Assembly: GCA_907163375.1 (NCBI GenBank)
Contig: CAJQUW010000952.1
Span: 72,001-136,000, forward strand
Length of the DNA: 64,000 bases
Origin: Prostheceraeus crozeri
Lineage: Eukaryota; Platyhelminthes; Polycladida; Euryleptidae
Direction: 5' to 3'
Position 1 is the stretch's first letter. The number at the start of each line of letters is the position of its first letter. The notes beneath the pieces were generated by a model, which worked only from the letters and a program-made list of their open reading frames with translations, did no database searches and was not told the origin of the DNA. The position numbers and the translations under genes are program-made. Positions 39,001-51,000 of this stretch are shown here, one piece after another.

Positions 39001-42000
39001 TAGCGACTCCGAAAGCGGAGAAGTGTGTTTCTATGTAGTCGTGATGGCGCGTCGAAGAGTGTCGCTCGCCATTTCATTCCATATCATCAATTCGTCCTCA
39101 TCTCAGATAGAGACAGTATAGAGACTCATTGTTCTGCCATACGTAATGCTGATGGAAAGTTTTAGGCAACCTTCGACAGTTGGCTAAATGTCGCCCTGGC
39201 GCGAATGCATACTACGTTGAGACAGAGGCAATCACTTGCAAACATGACGCAGAGAGGTTTAACAAGGACTTGACCATTCCGCCGAATGTCCCCCCGTTGC
39301 GGGTGGTAAGTACATAGCTAAAAGCGCGGGTCATCATCAGCACCGCACGACGCTCTAGTACCAGGAAGCCGCCCGTCGAAAGGATAAGTGCTTACACTGA
39401 ACTTCGCATTTGCGCACCGTTCCAGTTGACTGATAGCAAGACTTCAACCTTCCTCGCATGGAGTATTTGGTCCGCCCGATCCGAAGACTGCCCAGGGCAA
39501 ATCGCGAGGAGGATATTCTGCTATCATGTCTTGCCCATGGTGGTCACATTAAGAGAGCCAGATTCGTTCGTTCTGCGGGAGTATTGTCATCTTACACCCT
39601 AACCAATTCCAAACTGAACAGAGTCCTGTTGCACTCTCTCTCGTTCGGTAAACGAGTCGACTTACCACACTAACTGAGTAGGCAAATGCTAAAAAGTGAA
39701 TGTGAGCGCATTCCGTTGGATTGACAGCAGTTGCTGAGCATCGGATTCCAATCCGAGCAAGATTATTAAAAACATCGGTGTCTTGGCGCCTCTAGCCGTG
39801 CAAACTCCGACAAAAATTTCGCGGCCAGTAACTGCGGTCCGACGCAGCAGGAGAGACTGACTTGACTGTTCGCGTCTGCCGCTGAAGATGGAACTGAGCA
39901 GGCAGTGTATATTATCATAACCCCTGCGAAATGCGACGCAAGACGTTCACAGTGTTGGACGTGCATAGCAGATTCAGACTTAATGATATGTATATCAGCC
40001 AAGAGCTAAAGACTGCCCCAATGGAGCACAAAGACGCAGTTGAAGGCTCTCGTCATGTCTTGCGCCATAGTGCAGATTATCGGTAGGTTGTTTTAAGTAG
40101 ATTTCAAATCATAAGAAACATGGGATAAGCGATGGAATCATTTTCATTGAGTCTGCATCAAACGTTAGTCATGGGAAGCAATCATTGAAGGCGCACATCT
40201 ACGCACTACATGTTCACTACTGACTCATATCATAACAGACGAAACCTTTGTCGAATTGAGCTTGAAGACTCTGACCCTGGTCGAAAGATAGCGGCACGTT
40301 GAGTCTATGAGACGAGTCGAACAGCCCAACATGAGCTACAGCCTCAGAGTGAGTTTCGGTCTCAACAAACGACTAACACACGCTGCAAAACAACAAATCC
40401 CACTGAACGGCAGTACGCCAGCGACCAGTCCCGAAGGAAGCGCTCGAGCAAAGAGTATTAGGGAGCGATGATTGACTTATCTATGATAGAAGTGAACATC
40501 TCTTGATAGCAGAGAGACTATTCAACTATAGCAATGCAAAAGATGACCTGATAGCAGACAAATGTATCAGTCTAGAGTAATTTACACTTAGTAGACGGGA
40601 AAAAGATAATTCTGATGTGTAGTAAGTGGCACTCGATCCCGTCGGACAGCCCGAAGTGCCTCGACTGATCACTAGGCGAAGCAGAGATCGCTTCCCCGAT
40701 ACCGCCAGCTCTTCTACAGCTGAGACATCATTTGACACATGCCCCGAAAGTGGTACACCAGCAACGCGCGAGTCAAAAGTATGAACAGTAAGCTGGGATC
40801 AACCACCGTCAAAGCTGACTTAGTGACTGTAGAGATAAATTTCGAAATCTGATAGGCAGATTTGAACTCAGCAAACTTGAAAACCTTGAGGAGACACATC
40901 CCAAGTTAATTGCTTTGATCTATCTTGAATAGCAAGCGCGTAGAGGAGCTGACTTCCACCAAGGCGTTTAAGCCGATGAGAGTTCTAGGCGAGGCCACCC
41001 ATGCGACAAGATAGCTAAACACAACCGATTGACCGTTCCAACGAGTGCTACGTTGAGAAGCAGTGACAAATGCCAACCAAACAGGATGAAGACATGAGTT
41101 TGTCCCATCGGTTTAGCGGTCTTAAATAGAGCAACACAGTTCCCCTAAGCCAGCACTTACATCTGACGGCACTCAGTCCGCCGGTCCCCGAAGGAACACC
41201 CTGTACAGCGTGGAATAATATTACAAGCAAACTCTCCGTCTGTCTTGCTGCGCTTTGTCAGTGAAAAGAGCCCTGATACCAGAAAAGACGGCTCAGACAG
41301 TCACTTAAAAATGCTTTCATAGACTTCAGCAGGTCGCAACCCACAGAAACACGCATCCACAACTCCAGTGCAACTGTAAAATTTTCACTTTTAGCACAGC
41401 TTATGAAAATTTAAATGAAGTAGTCCATACACTTTAGGGCATGTCAACAGAGCAACGAACCTTTTTTGAATCAAGTCAAACGGACTTGTAGAAGCAAAGT
41501 TACAAGCCTTTAAAGTTTTGGAGTCTTTTATGGCCTGGAGACGAAGGCCATCTCCTGGCGAACCTCTAAGTCTGACGCCTTAGCTGATATCAGCAATGAA
41601 ATTTTCTAAGTCGGTTTCTTACAGAAACTTGGAATTTGGAATGTCCGAAGCTATCATCGGAGCTCAGAGAGACGACCTACCTCTGACAATCGTTCTCCTC
41701 TAAATGACAAGTCTCCGTCGGTTCCCAGCTTATATAGTGTGTGGCGATCAGCTGATGACGTAATACCCATCATCCAAACACTAAAAATCCCGTCTATCTC
41801 CGGTTCTAGTGCTCCGATTGAGCTGGAAATACACCATTTCCATGTAGAATTTGACGCTGAATCCGAATCTGGCCTCCGTTTTCCCATCCGATGCTTCGTT
41901 TTGGCTCTACAGTAGGCAGCCATCGCAAAAATTCTAACTCTGTCGTTTTTCCGAAAAATGTTGAAAATTTTTCTCGCCGATGACTTGAAACTCTCCGATT

Positions 42001-45000
42001 GACATGAAACTCACCATACAGATAAAGAATCTGACGCTGATTCCAAATCTGAAATCCGTTTTCCCATCCGATGCTTCGTTTTGAAGCTAGAGCCCAAAAC
42101 GTCCCAAATTCTAACTCTGTCGTTTTTCGCCAATGTCCCAAAATCTTAAATGGCGTCTCACATCTAAACGAAGACAGATAGGAACAAGCCGATTCTTTCA
42201 CTGAATTTGTCTCACTCTTAGCTTTCAAACGAGCTATCGCACGACAAAATCCGTCCACTGGAAGCCAAAATCGAAGCAGGCTGTCCAGAGGGGGGGGGAC
42301 GTCAGTGAAATTTCAAAATTTGATGAAAAATGTTTTGGTGACGGTCCCAGGTCGAAATTCCACACTTTGGAAAATTTTCAAATTTTTACCCATACAAAGT
42401 CACTCTGACACTTAGGATTTTTTCAGGTAAGCGAGCTCCGACCTAAAATCTTGTAACCGCTCTAACTTTTGAACGGCTGCTCCGATTGACTCGCAACGAA
42501 AAATGCGGTCGAGCAGTGTTTCATCCTCTTTCCAATGCAAGTCGAACGAACAAAATCCGTCCACTAGAACCAAAGTTAGAACAAAGGGGGGGGGGACGTC
42601 AGTGAAATTTCAAAATTTGATGACAAATGTTTTGGTGACGGTCCCAGGTCGAAATTCCACACTTTGGAAAATTTTCAAAATTTTACCCATACAAAGTCAC
42701 TCTGACACTTAGGATTTTTTCAGGTGAGCGAGCTCCGACCTAAAATCTTGTAACCGCTCTAACTTTTGAACGGCTGCTCCGATTGACTCGCAACCAAAAA
42801 TGTGGTCGAGCAGTGTTTCATCCTCTTTCCAATGCAAGTCGAACGAACAAAATCCGTCCACTAGAACCAAAGTTAGAACAAAGGGGGGGGGAGGGTCAGC
42901 GAAATTTGATGAAACAAACTTTGGTAAAGGTCCCAGGTCGAAATTCCACACTTTGGAAAATTTTCAAATTTTTCCCCATACAAAGCCACTCTGACACTTA
43001 GGATTTTTTCAGGTGAGCGAGCTCCGACCTAAAATCTTGTAACCGCTCTAACTTTTGAACGGCTGGTCGGATTGACTCGCAACGAAAAGATAAAGCATGC
43101 AGTCGAGCATATGTTCATCCTTCTTTCCAATGCAGAGCTTCGATACGAACAAATCCGTCACTGCAACCAAAAAGTTAGCTCAAAGGGGGTGGGGCGTTCA
43201 GCGAAAATTTTGTCTCTCCGATTGACTTGAAACTCACCATACAGATAGAGAATTTCACGCTGATTCCAAATCTGAAATCCGTTTTCCAATCCGATCCTTC
43301 GTTTTGAAGCTACAGCCCAAAACGTCCCAAATTCTAACTCTGTCGTTTTTCGCCAATGTCCCAAAATCTTAAATGGCGTCTCACATCTAAACGAAGACAG
43401 ATAGGAACAAGCCGATTCTTTCACTGAATTTGTCTCACTCTTAGCTTTCAAACGTGCTATCGCACGACAAAATCCGTCCACTGGAAGCCAAAATCGAAGC
43501 AAGCTGTCCAGAGGGGGGGGGAGGTCAATGAAAATTTTTTCTCTCCGATTTCGCTGGAAACATCCTTCCTAACCCAAAATTTCACGTAGAGTCCGAATCT
43601 GGCCTCCGTTTTCTCATCCGATGCTTCGTTTGGGCGCTACACACCAAAACGTCCCAAATTCTAACTCTGTCGTTTTTTCGAAAAATGTTGAAAAATTTTT
43701 CTCTCCGATGATGTTTTTGTTTTTATTTATTTGTTTTGTATTTATTGACTTGAAACTCACCCATCAAAGAGATAAAAAGAATTTCACGCTGATTCCAAAT
43801 CTGAAATCCGTTTTTTTTTCCAACTTCCGAAGCTTCGTTTTGAAGCTCAGCCAAAACGTCCAAATTCTAAACTCTGTCGTTTTTCACCAATGTCCCAAAA
43901 ATCTTAAATGGGCGTCTCACATTGCTAAACGGAAGACAGATACGGGACAACAAGCCGATTCTTTCACTGAATGTTGTCTCACTCTTAGCTTTCAAACGAG
44001 CTAGTCGCACGACAAAATTTCCGTCCACTTGGAATAGTTGTTGAAAGCCAAAATCGAAGCAAGCTGTCCAAGAAGGGGGGGGGGGGGGGAGGTCAGTTGA
44101 AACTTTTTTTTTCTCTCCCCGATTTCGTGGAAAATCTTCTAACCCAAAATTTCAAGTAGATTCCGAATCTGGCCTCCGTTTTCTCATCCGATGCTTCGTT
44201 TGGGCGCTACACACCAAAACGTCCCAAATTCTAACTCTGTCGTTTTTTCGAAAAATGTTGAAAATTTTTTCTCTCCGATTGACTTGAAACTCACCATACA
44301 GATAGAGAATTTCACGATGATTCCAAATCTGAAATCCGTTTTCCAATCCGATGCTTCGTTTTGAAGCTACAGCCCAAAACGTCCCAAATTCTAACTCTGT
44401 CGTTTTTCGCCAATGTCCCAAAATCTTAAATGGCGTCTCACATCCTAAAACGAGGGACAGATGAGAAAACAAGCCCGATTCTTTCACTGAATTTGTCTCA
44501 CTTACTGTAGCTTTCAAACGCGCTATTGCACGACACAAAATTCGTCCACTGGGAAGCCAAAATCAAAGCAAGCTGTCCAGAGGGGGGGGGACGTCAGTGA
44601 AAAAATTTTTTCCTCGATTGCTTTCAAATTCACTACAGATGCGAAACATTTTCACGCTGAATCGAAATGGCCTCCGTTTTCTCATTCTTCGAGGCTTTCG
44701 TTTGGGCCTACACACAAAACGTCCCACATTTTTTAACTCTGCCAAATTTTGACGAAAAGAGTTTTTTCTCGCCGATTGAGCTGGAAATCACACCACAGAT
44801 GCAGAATTTTACGCTGAATCCGAATCTGGCAGACATTTCACCATCCACGACAACCTAGACTGTCGCCCATGTCAACCTAGACGGTCGCCCACGTCAACCT
44901 AGACGGTCGCCCACGTCAACCTGGACGGTCGCCCAAGTCAACCAGGCGGTCGGACCAACTCACTCGAGTCTCACACTCTGTCGTTGCAGAGGGGGGGGGA

Positions 45001-48000
45001 GTCAGCGAACATGTTGTGAACCAACCTGGCCGGCACACCACGACAGACCCCAACCTCTGTCGTTCCAGCGGGGGGGGGGCGCGCTGTGTTTATTCTGGAC
45101 CTTTTGTTACTACTCACGTCCTCTAGCTCCATCAGGTCACTGGTTCAAACCTTCCCAACGACTGAGGTCACTACAGGCCGAAACATGGTCTCGTGGTGGT
45201 TACCATCTGGTGAGATTTCATAAACGTATCAATTGCCAGGTTTACTTGTGTTCTGAACCAAAGTTTTGTCTTATTTTTTTTGAATTATTTTTGCATTTTT
45301 TCTATGGCGTTTCTTGTGCGCAGGAAGCCTCTTTTGTGTTTCAAGCGCTGTATATATAAAGTCAAATGCAATATAGGTATAAGTCATAACGCCAATTGTT
45401 CACGAAGGCACACAGGATAATCTCATACGCATGAGCCATCTGCGGTTGAGAATAGAGATGGATTATCAGTGGGTTGGTCTTGCTTCAATAGAACCAGTCT
45501 TTATCTATAGAGCGTCATTCTTTATGCCTATGCTTTGTGCTATTACTAAAATTAGGAAATTGTCATATAATTTCTTCTTCTGTCTGCTTAGTACGAGTGT
45601 ATTACCTGGTCATGAGAAAAAGCATCTCAAAATGGTCTTCTTATGGCTTATGGAGGATCGTGACGCGACTTGTGAACGAACGGCATTACGGGCTTATTCT
45701 GTGTGTGCCTAGGCTCTTACAAAGTACATTGCATGGCACCGATGCCTGTCCGTTGTCATTAATGACGCATTTCCACGGACGTAGCTTTGTTTTCAGTTTG
45801 AATGTTGATCTTGTCCCCTTGCAAATTTCGTGTAACTGCGTTAATTTGTTGTATCCTGATATCTGGTGTTATACATTCAAGTTCCTACTTACCTGTAACT
45901 AATGCGGGTTTCATTATTATCGAGATTGTTCTTCACTGAGTTGGAAGCTGTTAGGCAGCCAGCGTTTGTTGGAACAAAGAAGGTCGATTTGCCGTGGGGG
46001 TGGGGAAAGTATAGCTACTAATCACGTTAGCTGTAGACAGGCTTTATTTTGATTCCGGGCATCGCTTTAAATTTTGTGATTAGCTTCAGAAAATCTCTGG
46101 AAGAAAACAATATTCATTTACAAAATTATAGATCATATTGAGGAAACTTCATTTATTTGCAAAAAATGACATTGTTAGCTACACAGTAGCAATCCGTTGT
46201 GTGTCTCCGTGGCATATGGGTTAAGGTGCTTGGCCCTGCGAATCTCGGGGCTGGACCACACGAATATAAGATCGTAGGTTAAAACACTTTAACATGCCAC
46301 GAAAATCATTACGTTATAGTTAACACAAGAATAAGGCGAAATAAACAAACGGACCTAACTGTATTGAAAAGATGTGCGGTGGTTGGACTCGAAGTTATGA
46401 TCCCACTGTTATATTAATAATAATAATAATAGGCATGTATTTGCTGATAAACAGCCACGGCTGATCATAAAACATGTAAAGGGAAAAAGGAGCATATAAA
46501 AAGGCATTAAAGTCAGAGCTACGAAAAAACGCGATTAACAAGATGGAAAGGAAGGAGTTCCTTCCTGTGGAAAACATCTGTGGGGAAAAAAGAAGTTTGA
46601 AGATGACAATGATTAGCATGACTTCAGTCAAGGACGATGATGATTGTGACGGACACAAGAGCCGAACCACGCGAAATTAGAGAGACCGGTAACTGATGAA
46701 GTACAGTCATTTAAACTAAAGATATTGTGGTATACATGGAGGAAAGTACGCAACCTTCGAGAATTCGAGTGAACATTCCGGTGAAGATTAGTGTCAACAA
46801 GGGAAACTAATTTAAAGCTGATAGAACAAGCAGAGGTGCTGAACGAGGAAGCATTCGGAACATGACTTCACCGGAGTCAACACCTCTGTATACTCAGTTG
46901 CACAAAGCTTTAGTGGCGAGAGTTATACTAGAAGAACGATACTCGATACTATGGACGCATTCCACCATGGAATAGTCGGTTGCTGAAAACTAATTGAAGC
47001 TCTTAAGAAGAGAAGTCAGTCAACTTAGTCGCCTAGGACAGCAATGGAAGACTGCGCTCTTTAAATGATTCGAAAATTTGACATGAACTTAAGAGATATT
47101 GAGAAGTGATGTGGATGGCGATAGCAGCGGCTGATTAGTATCAGTCATAGACTAAAGGAGATACGAAGATAGATCGAACTGAACATTCAAAATTCAACAT
47201 GTTATGCCAACAAAATCCGAAGTAGGTATATCAGTAAATTTGTGGGGCAAGAAGGCGTATGATGGGATAAGTATAGAAGACAAGTGTGAAAGTAATACAG
47301 TAAAACATCTGGAATCCGATGTTCTGCACAATGAAACAGCTGACTGGTTAGATGCTTGTTGAAGATAAAAATTGTGTGAGCATACAAGTCAGGATTCTGT
47401 TACGATATAGGAAGCCGATACATCACTACAAATTGAATAGAATGCAAATTGGAGGGTAAGACACCAGGCCCCACATGACAAAATACAGCCTTTTGGGTGA
47501 AGAACGCTGAAGGTATGCATACAAGGTTAAGAACACTACAATGAATTTACTAGGGATCCCACGTTCCTACCAGATGGTCATGGTCACTGGGAAGAACTGT
47601 GCTGATCCGAAAAGACGAAAGCAAACCACCTCGCCCCGACAACTTTCAGGCCAAATTCCTGCCTCCCAACTATGTGGACGTTATTCTGCGGGATCATCTC
47701 GAGCAAGATTAACCACGGCATATCGAATCAAACAGTGTAATGCATCACGTATCAGAAGGGATGTCAGACCAAGTGCAAGAGGGACAAATGAACAGCCTGG
47801 TCATTGATCGAAACGATCCACAATTGAAAGCTGAAGAGGAAGGATGAAAACTATACCATGGGCATGGATCGACCTTTCGCAAAGCTTGCGACTCCATCCC
47901 GCAACTCCTGGATAGTCAAAACAAAGCTTGGACATGACAAGGTCGTTAAAGCTGTTCAAGAAGTAATTGCTGTATCATCTGCCTTCTGGAAGACTTGGTT

Positions 48001-51000
48001 GAAACAAGCCAATGACGATCATCGGAGTGTGTGATAGATCTTGAGAGGCCATAGCGGCACCATTGGGCATGAGGCAGGTCGGCTCGCGTGGCATATGGGG
48101 GGACTAACCCGGACCAAAGACTCATGGCCCAAATGACACAAATGAGCTGAGGCATCGGGGCACGCAGGAATCGGGCACGGCGGGGAATGGCGTGGTCCGG
48201 GCGCGGGCTGCAGGGATCGGGGGCACTGGACAGTACCTGTGGCGGTGGCGGCTCCGCCGTTGGGCCATTCGGGGCATCTGGCCTTCGTGCCGGGTGGCAT
48301 ACGGCTGGCCATACTTGGCATGGGGTTGGCCCATTAGAGGGTTTTCGGTTCTGGCGCCATCGGGCTGGCCTAGGGCTCGGGGGGCCATGGGTCACGCCGG
48401 AGCGGTTTGGGGCCGGATGGGGTTGGGGCTGGTATGGCCGTGCTTTGGAGCCTGGGACGATGGGGGGGAGGCGGGGGGCCCTGGCAAGTGTCTGGGGGGC
48501 CAGGAGGGTCAGCGACGACAAATGAGGGATTGAGGCGAGGCTTGGTTGGAGGGGGCCGCGTCGGGCTGAGGGCCATGGACAGTCCCTAGGCAGATCACTG
48601 GGGATGCAAAGGCGGGCAATGGGGGTGGGTCGGCTGAGGGTGGGGATGTGGCCGGGCTGCGTGGATTTGCCTTTTTAGGGCCATGGGCGGTTGGGCCCGG
48701 GCTCCTTGGCCGGGGGGGACGTGGCGGGGTTGACTACGGCCAGCCGGATTGGCATTCTACATGGCGGCCCGGGCGGGTGGAGCCACCAAACTCCCGGGGA
48801 ACCATATCGAGATGCCAGGTAGGTCCTTCGATTGGGCTTGGGATACCGGCATTTGGGGCCAGGGCTGGGTGGCGGAGCTGTTGGGTGGGACCCTCGGGCA
48901 AATTGTTAGGAGACCGGCTTGCACGAGAGGCACCAAGGCATTGGCAGCGGCATCATGGGCCGGGAATGGGCTGGCTGGGGCGTGGCTTTTTACATGCGTA
49001 TCATCACGGGGGGGCCTAGCGGAACTTCTGGAGAGGACATGTGGTGCCTGGTGCTTGGGCCGTGAGGCTTTGGCTCTTTGGACATGGAAGCATCTAGGCC
49101 TTAAGGGGCCGAGGCGGAGGGCGGCGCCCATTGGCAGGTGGACCCTGGGGGCCGGCTGGGCATCGTGGCTGCAGGCGGGGCTGGACCCGGCACAGTCAGG
49201 GGCTTACCTGGCAGGACACCCATTTCCATTGGCATGATTGGCGGGGTGTTATCGGGGAACCACTATAGGCCAGGCTACCGGTCCCGGCGGACCTAGGGGA
49301 CGGGCTGGGACGGCGACATCGTTTGTGGGGGGGCAAGTGGCTCATGGACATATGTGGCGGCAGGGAGGCGGGCTGGGGCACATAGGGATCGGTTATCAGG
49401 TCTGGCCCTGAGAGTCGGGCCCATTAGGTGGGTCCTGACGGTCCGGATGTAGGGGCATGGGGCGCGGACTGGGCTACTGGGAAGGCAGGGGAGGCCGTGG
49501 CCCTTGCGAGTGGCGCAAATGTGGTTTTCGGTCTGGTAGGCCTGCTCGGGGGTGGGATTGGGTATGGGGGGGACTAGGGATACCCTTGGAGGATGGCAGC
49601 CCTGGCCCTTCGCCGTTGGTCCATCATTGCAACCCCACCCCCCCCTCACCACCATCCCCCCGGACGGCCATGGGCTATGGGGCTGGGGGGGTGGGGACAG
49701 GCCGGAACGGGGTTTGTGGCTTCGGGATTTCGACGTGAAGGGCCCACAGCCCTAATCCGGCTTGGCGCTGGTACTGAGTCGAGGTTTGAGAGGGGTTGGC
49801 GGCTGGGCCCGCGCGGCCGGCGGCAAACGGCCATAGTGGATTGGCCATGGGCCCCACATCGGCTTAGGCCATACTGGGGGATATGGCCCATCTTGGGGCA
49901 TTGGCGGTCCCGGTCCACCTTGGCATGGGACATGGCCGGGATTGGGCGGCCGCGGGCAGGGCGGCTTGGGCGGACCGGCAGGGGATGGGAGGCATCTTTC
50001 AAGGTGATTCCATTGTCCCCGCTGCTATTCTGCCTAGCGATGAACCCCCTCAGCGATAATCCTAGGTCAGATGCAACAAGGCCTACAAGCTAACTACAGG
50101 GCATCGAGTGAACCACCTCCTCTACATGGACGATCTGAAGTTATAACGAAAGAACAGAGAATGACATCAACGGCGCTAATCAATAAAGTAAAGACCTTCC
50201 AGTGATGATATCAACATGCAGTTTTGGAATCGTACAAATCGCGCACGCCTTATCATCCACAGAGGCCAAGACAATACACACGGATGGATTCGAAACAGAC
50301 GGGAGTATCATACAGGACGTGAATGAAGAAGACGGATGCAAGTATCTTGGAATCCCACAGCACCACACCAACATCGATGACGCAGCAAAGGCGCAAGCAT
50401 ATCGCCGAATACAAGAAAAGGCTGAAGAATGTCCATGAAATCAAAGCTATACCGCAATGCACAAGATTGAAGCAATCAACACGTTCGCATTGCCCGTCAT
50501 CAGCTACACAGGGGGAGTGGTAAAATGGAGAGTCCAAGAACTTGATGAATGAACCGCAAGACTTCGCAAGATCATGATATGGGTTTGGTGGACTGCAACC
50601 CAAGAGCAGAACTGATCGGCCTCTACTTGCCGCGGGATCGGGGAGAAGAGGCTTGAAGAACTTGACCGACATAGTGGAACAAGAAAACCGAAGTCTAACA
50701 GAACACCTCCACAACGTTGCTGATGACCCCCACTGCTGGCGGTGGCTCAAGCAAGTGATCTGTACAGACAATGTGAGTGAAACAGACAGCAGAAATGGAA
50801 AGAAAAGAGAATGGAAGAGCGATATCAGAAATGGAAAGGAAAACAAAGCAATGCACGCCAATATGTACGACAAAGTGAAAGAAATAACATCAGGGGAAGG
50901 CATGCTATAGTTGGTTGAAAACAGTCAAGTGTGAAGATAGAAACGGAAGCACTAACTTGTCGCAGCCCAGGACCCAAGCTGAACACGAAAGCGCATTCAA

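Larger units (their letters stand above)
21088..45114. mobile_element. Polinton/Maverick-type element, 24.0 kb, with giant inverted arms
   Basis: The ends AGTAGTAACAAAAGGTCC and its complement are flanked by CACGTC at 21082-21087 and 45115-45120. A 6-bp target duplication, AG...CT termini, a 15-25-kb length and a protein-primed-type DNA polymerase B are the defining traits of Polintons (established knowledge). The insertion splits a SINE whose intact copy is at 20780-20935. The arms are 21088-about 27310 and about 35340-45114. The unique centre, 27311-35339, holds a spliced gene, the polymerase and minus-strand remnants. A retroviral-type integrase, packaging ATPase, protease and capsid were not recognised. 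The element sits in an intron of the FAS1 gene. Many frames are broken, by decay or by sequencing error. Confidence 0.88.
35340..45114 (-). repeat. Right terminal inverted repeat of the Polinton (about 9.8 kb)
   Basis: An inverted copy of the left arm. From about 41350 to 43500 it is nearly identical to left 21500-23800. From 35340 to about 41350, and at 43700-44150, it carries dense one- and two-base insertions and substitutions. The minisatellite is about 3.5 kb here against 1.35 kb on the left, which explains most of the length difference. Confidence 0.85.

Noticed and set aside
45431-45902. Overlapping plus-strand frames of 93 and 121 codons
   Set aside because: Two frames overlap over the same bases and neither shows a known domain or splice-consistent context.
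47946-50093. Several overlapping frames of 60-190 codons on both strands in the GC-rich block
   Set aside because: Stops are rare in GC-rich DNA; frames overlap on all strands, are Pro/Gly/Arg-rich, and have no motif.
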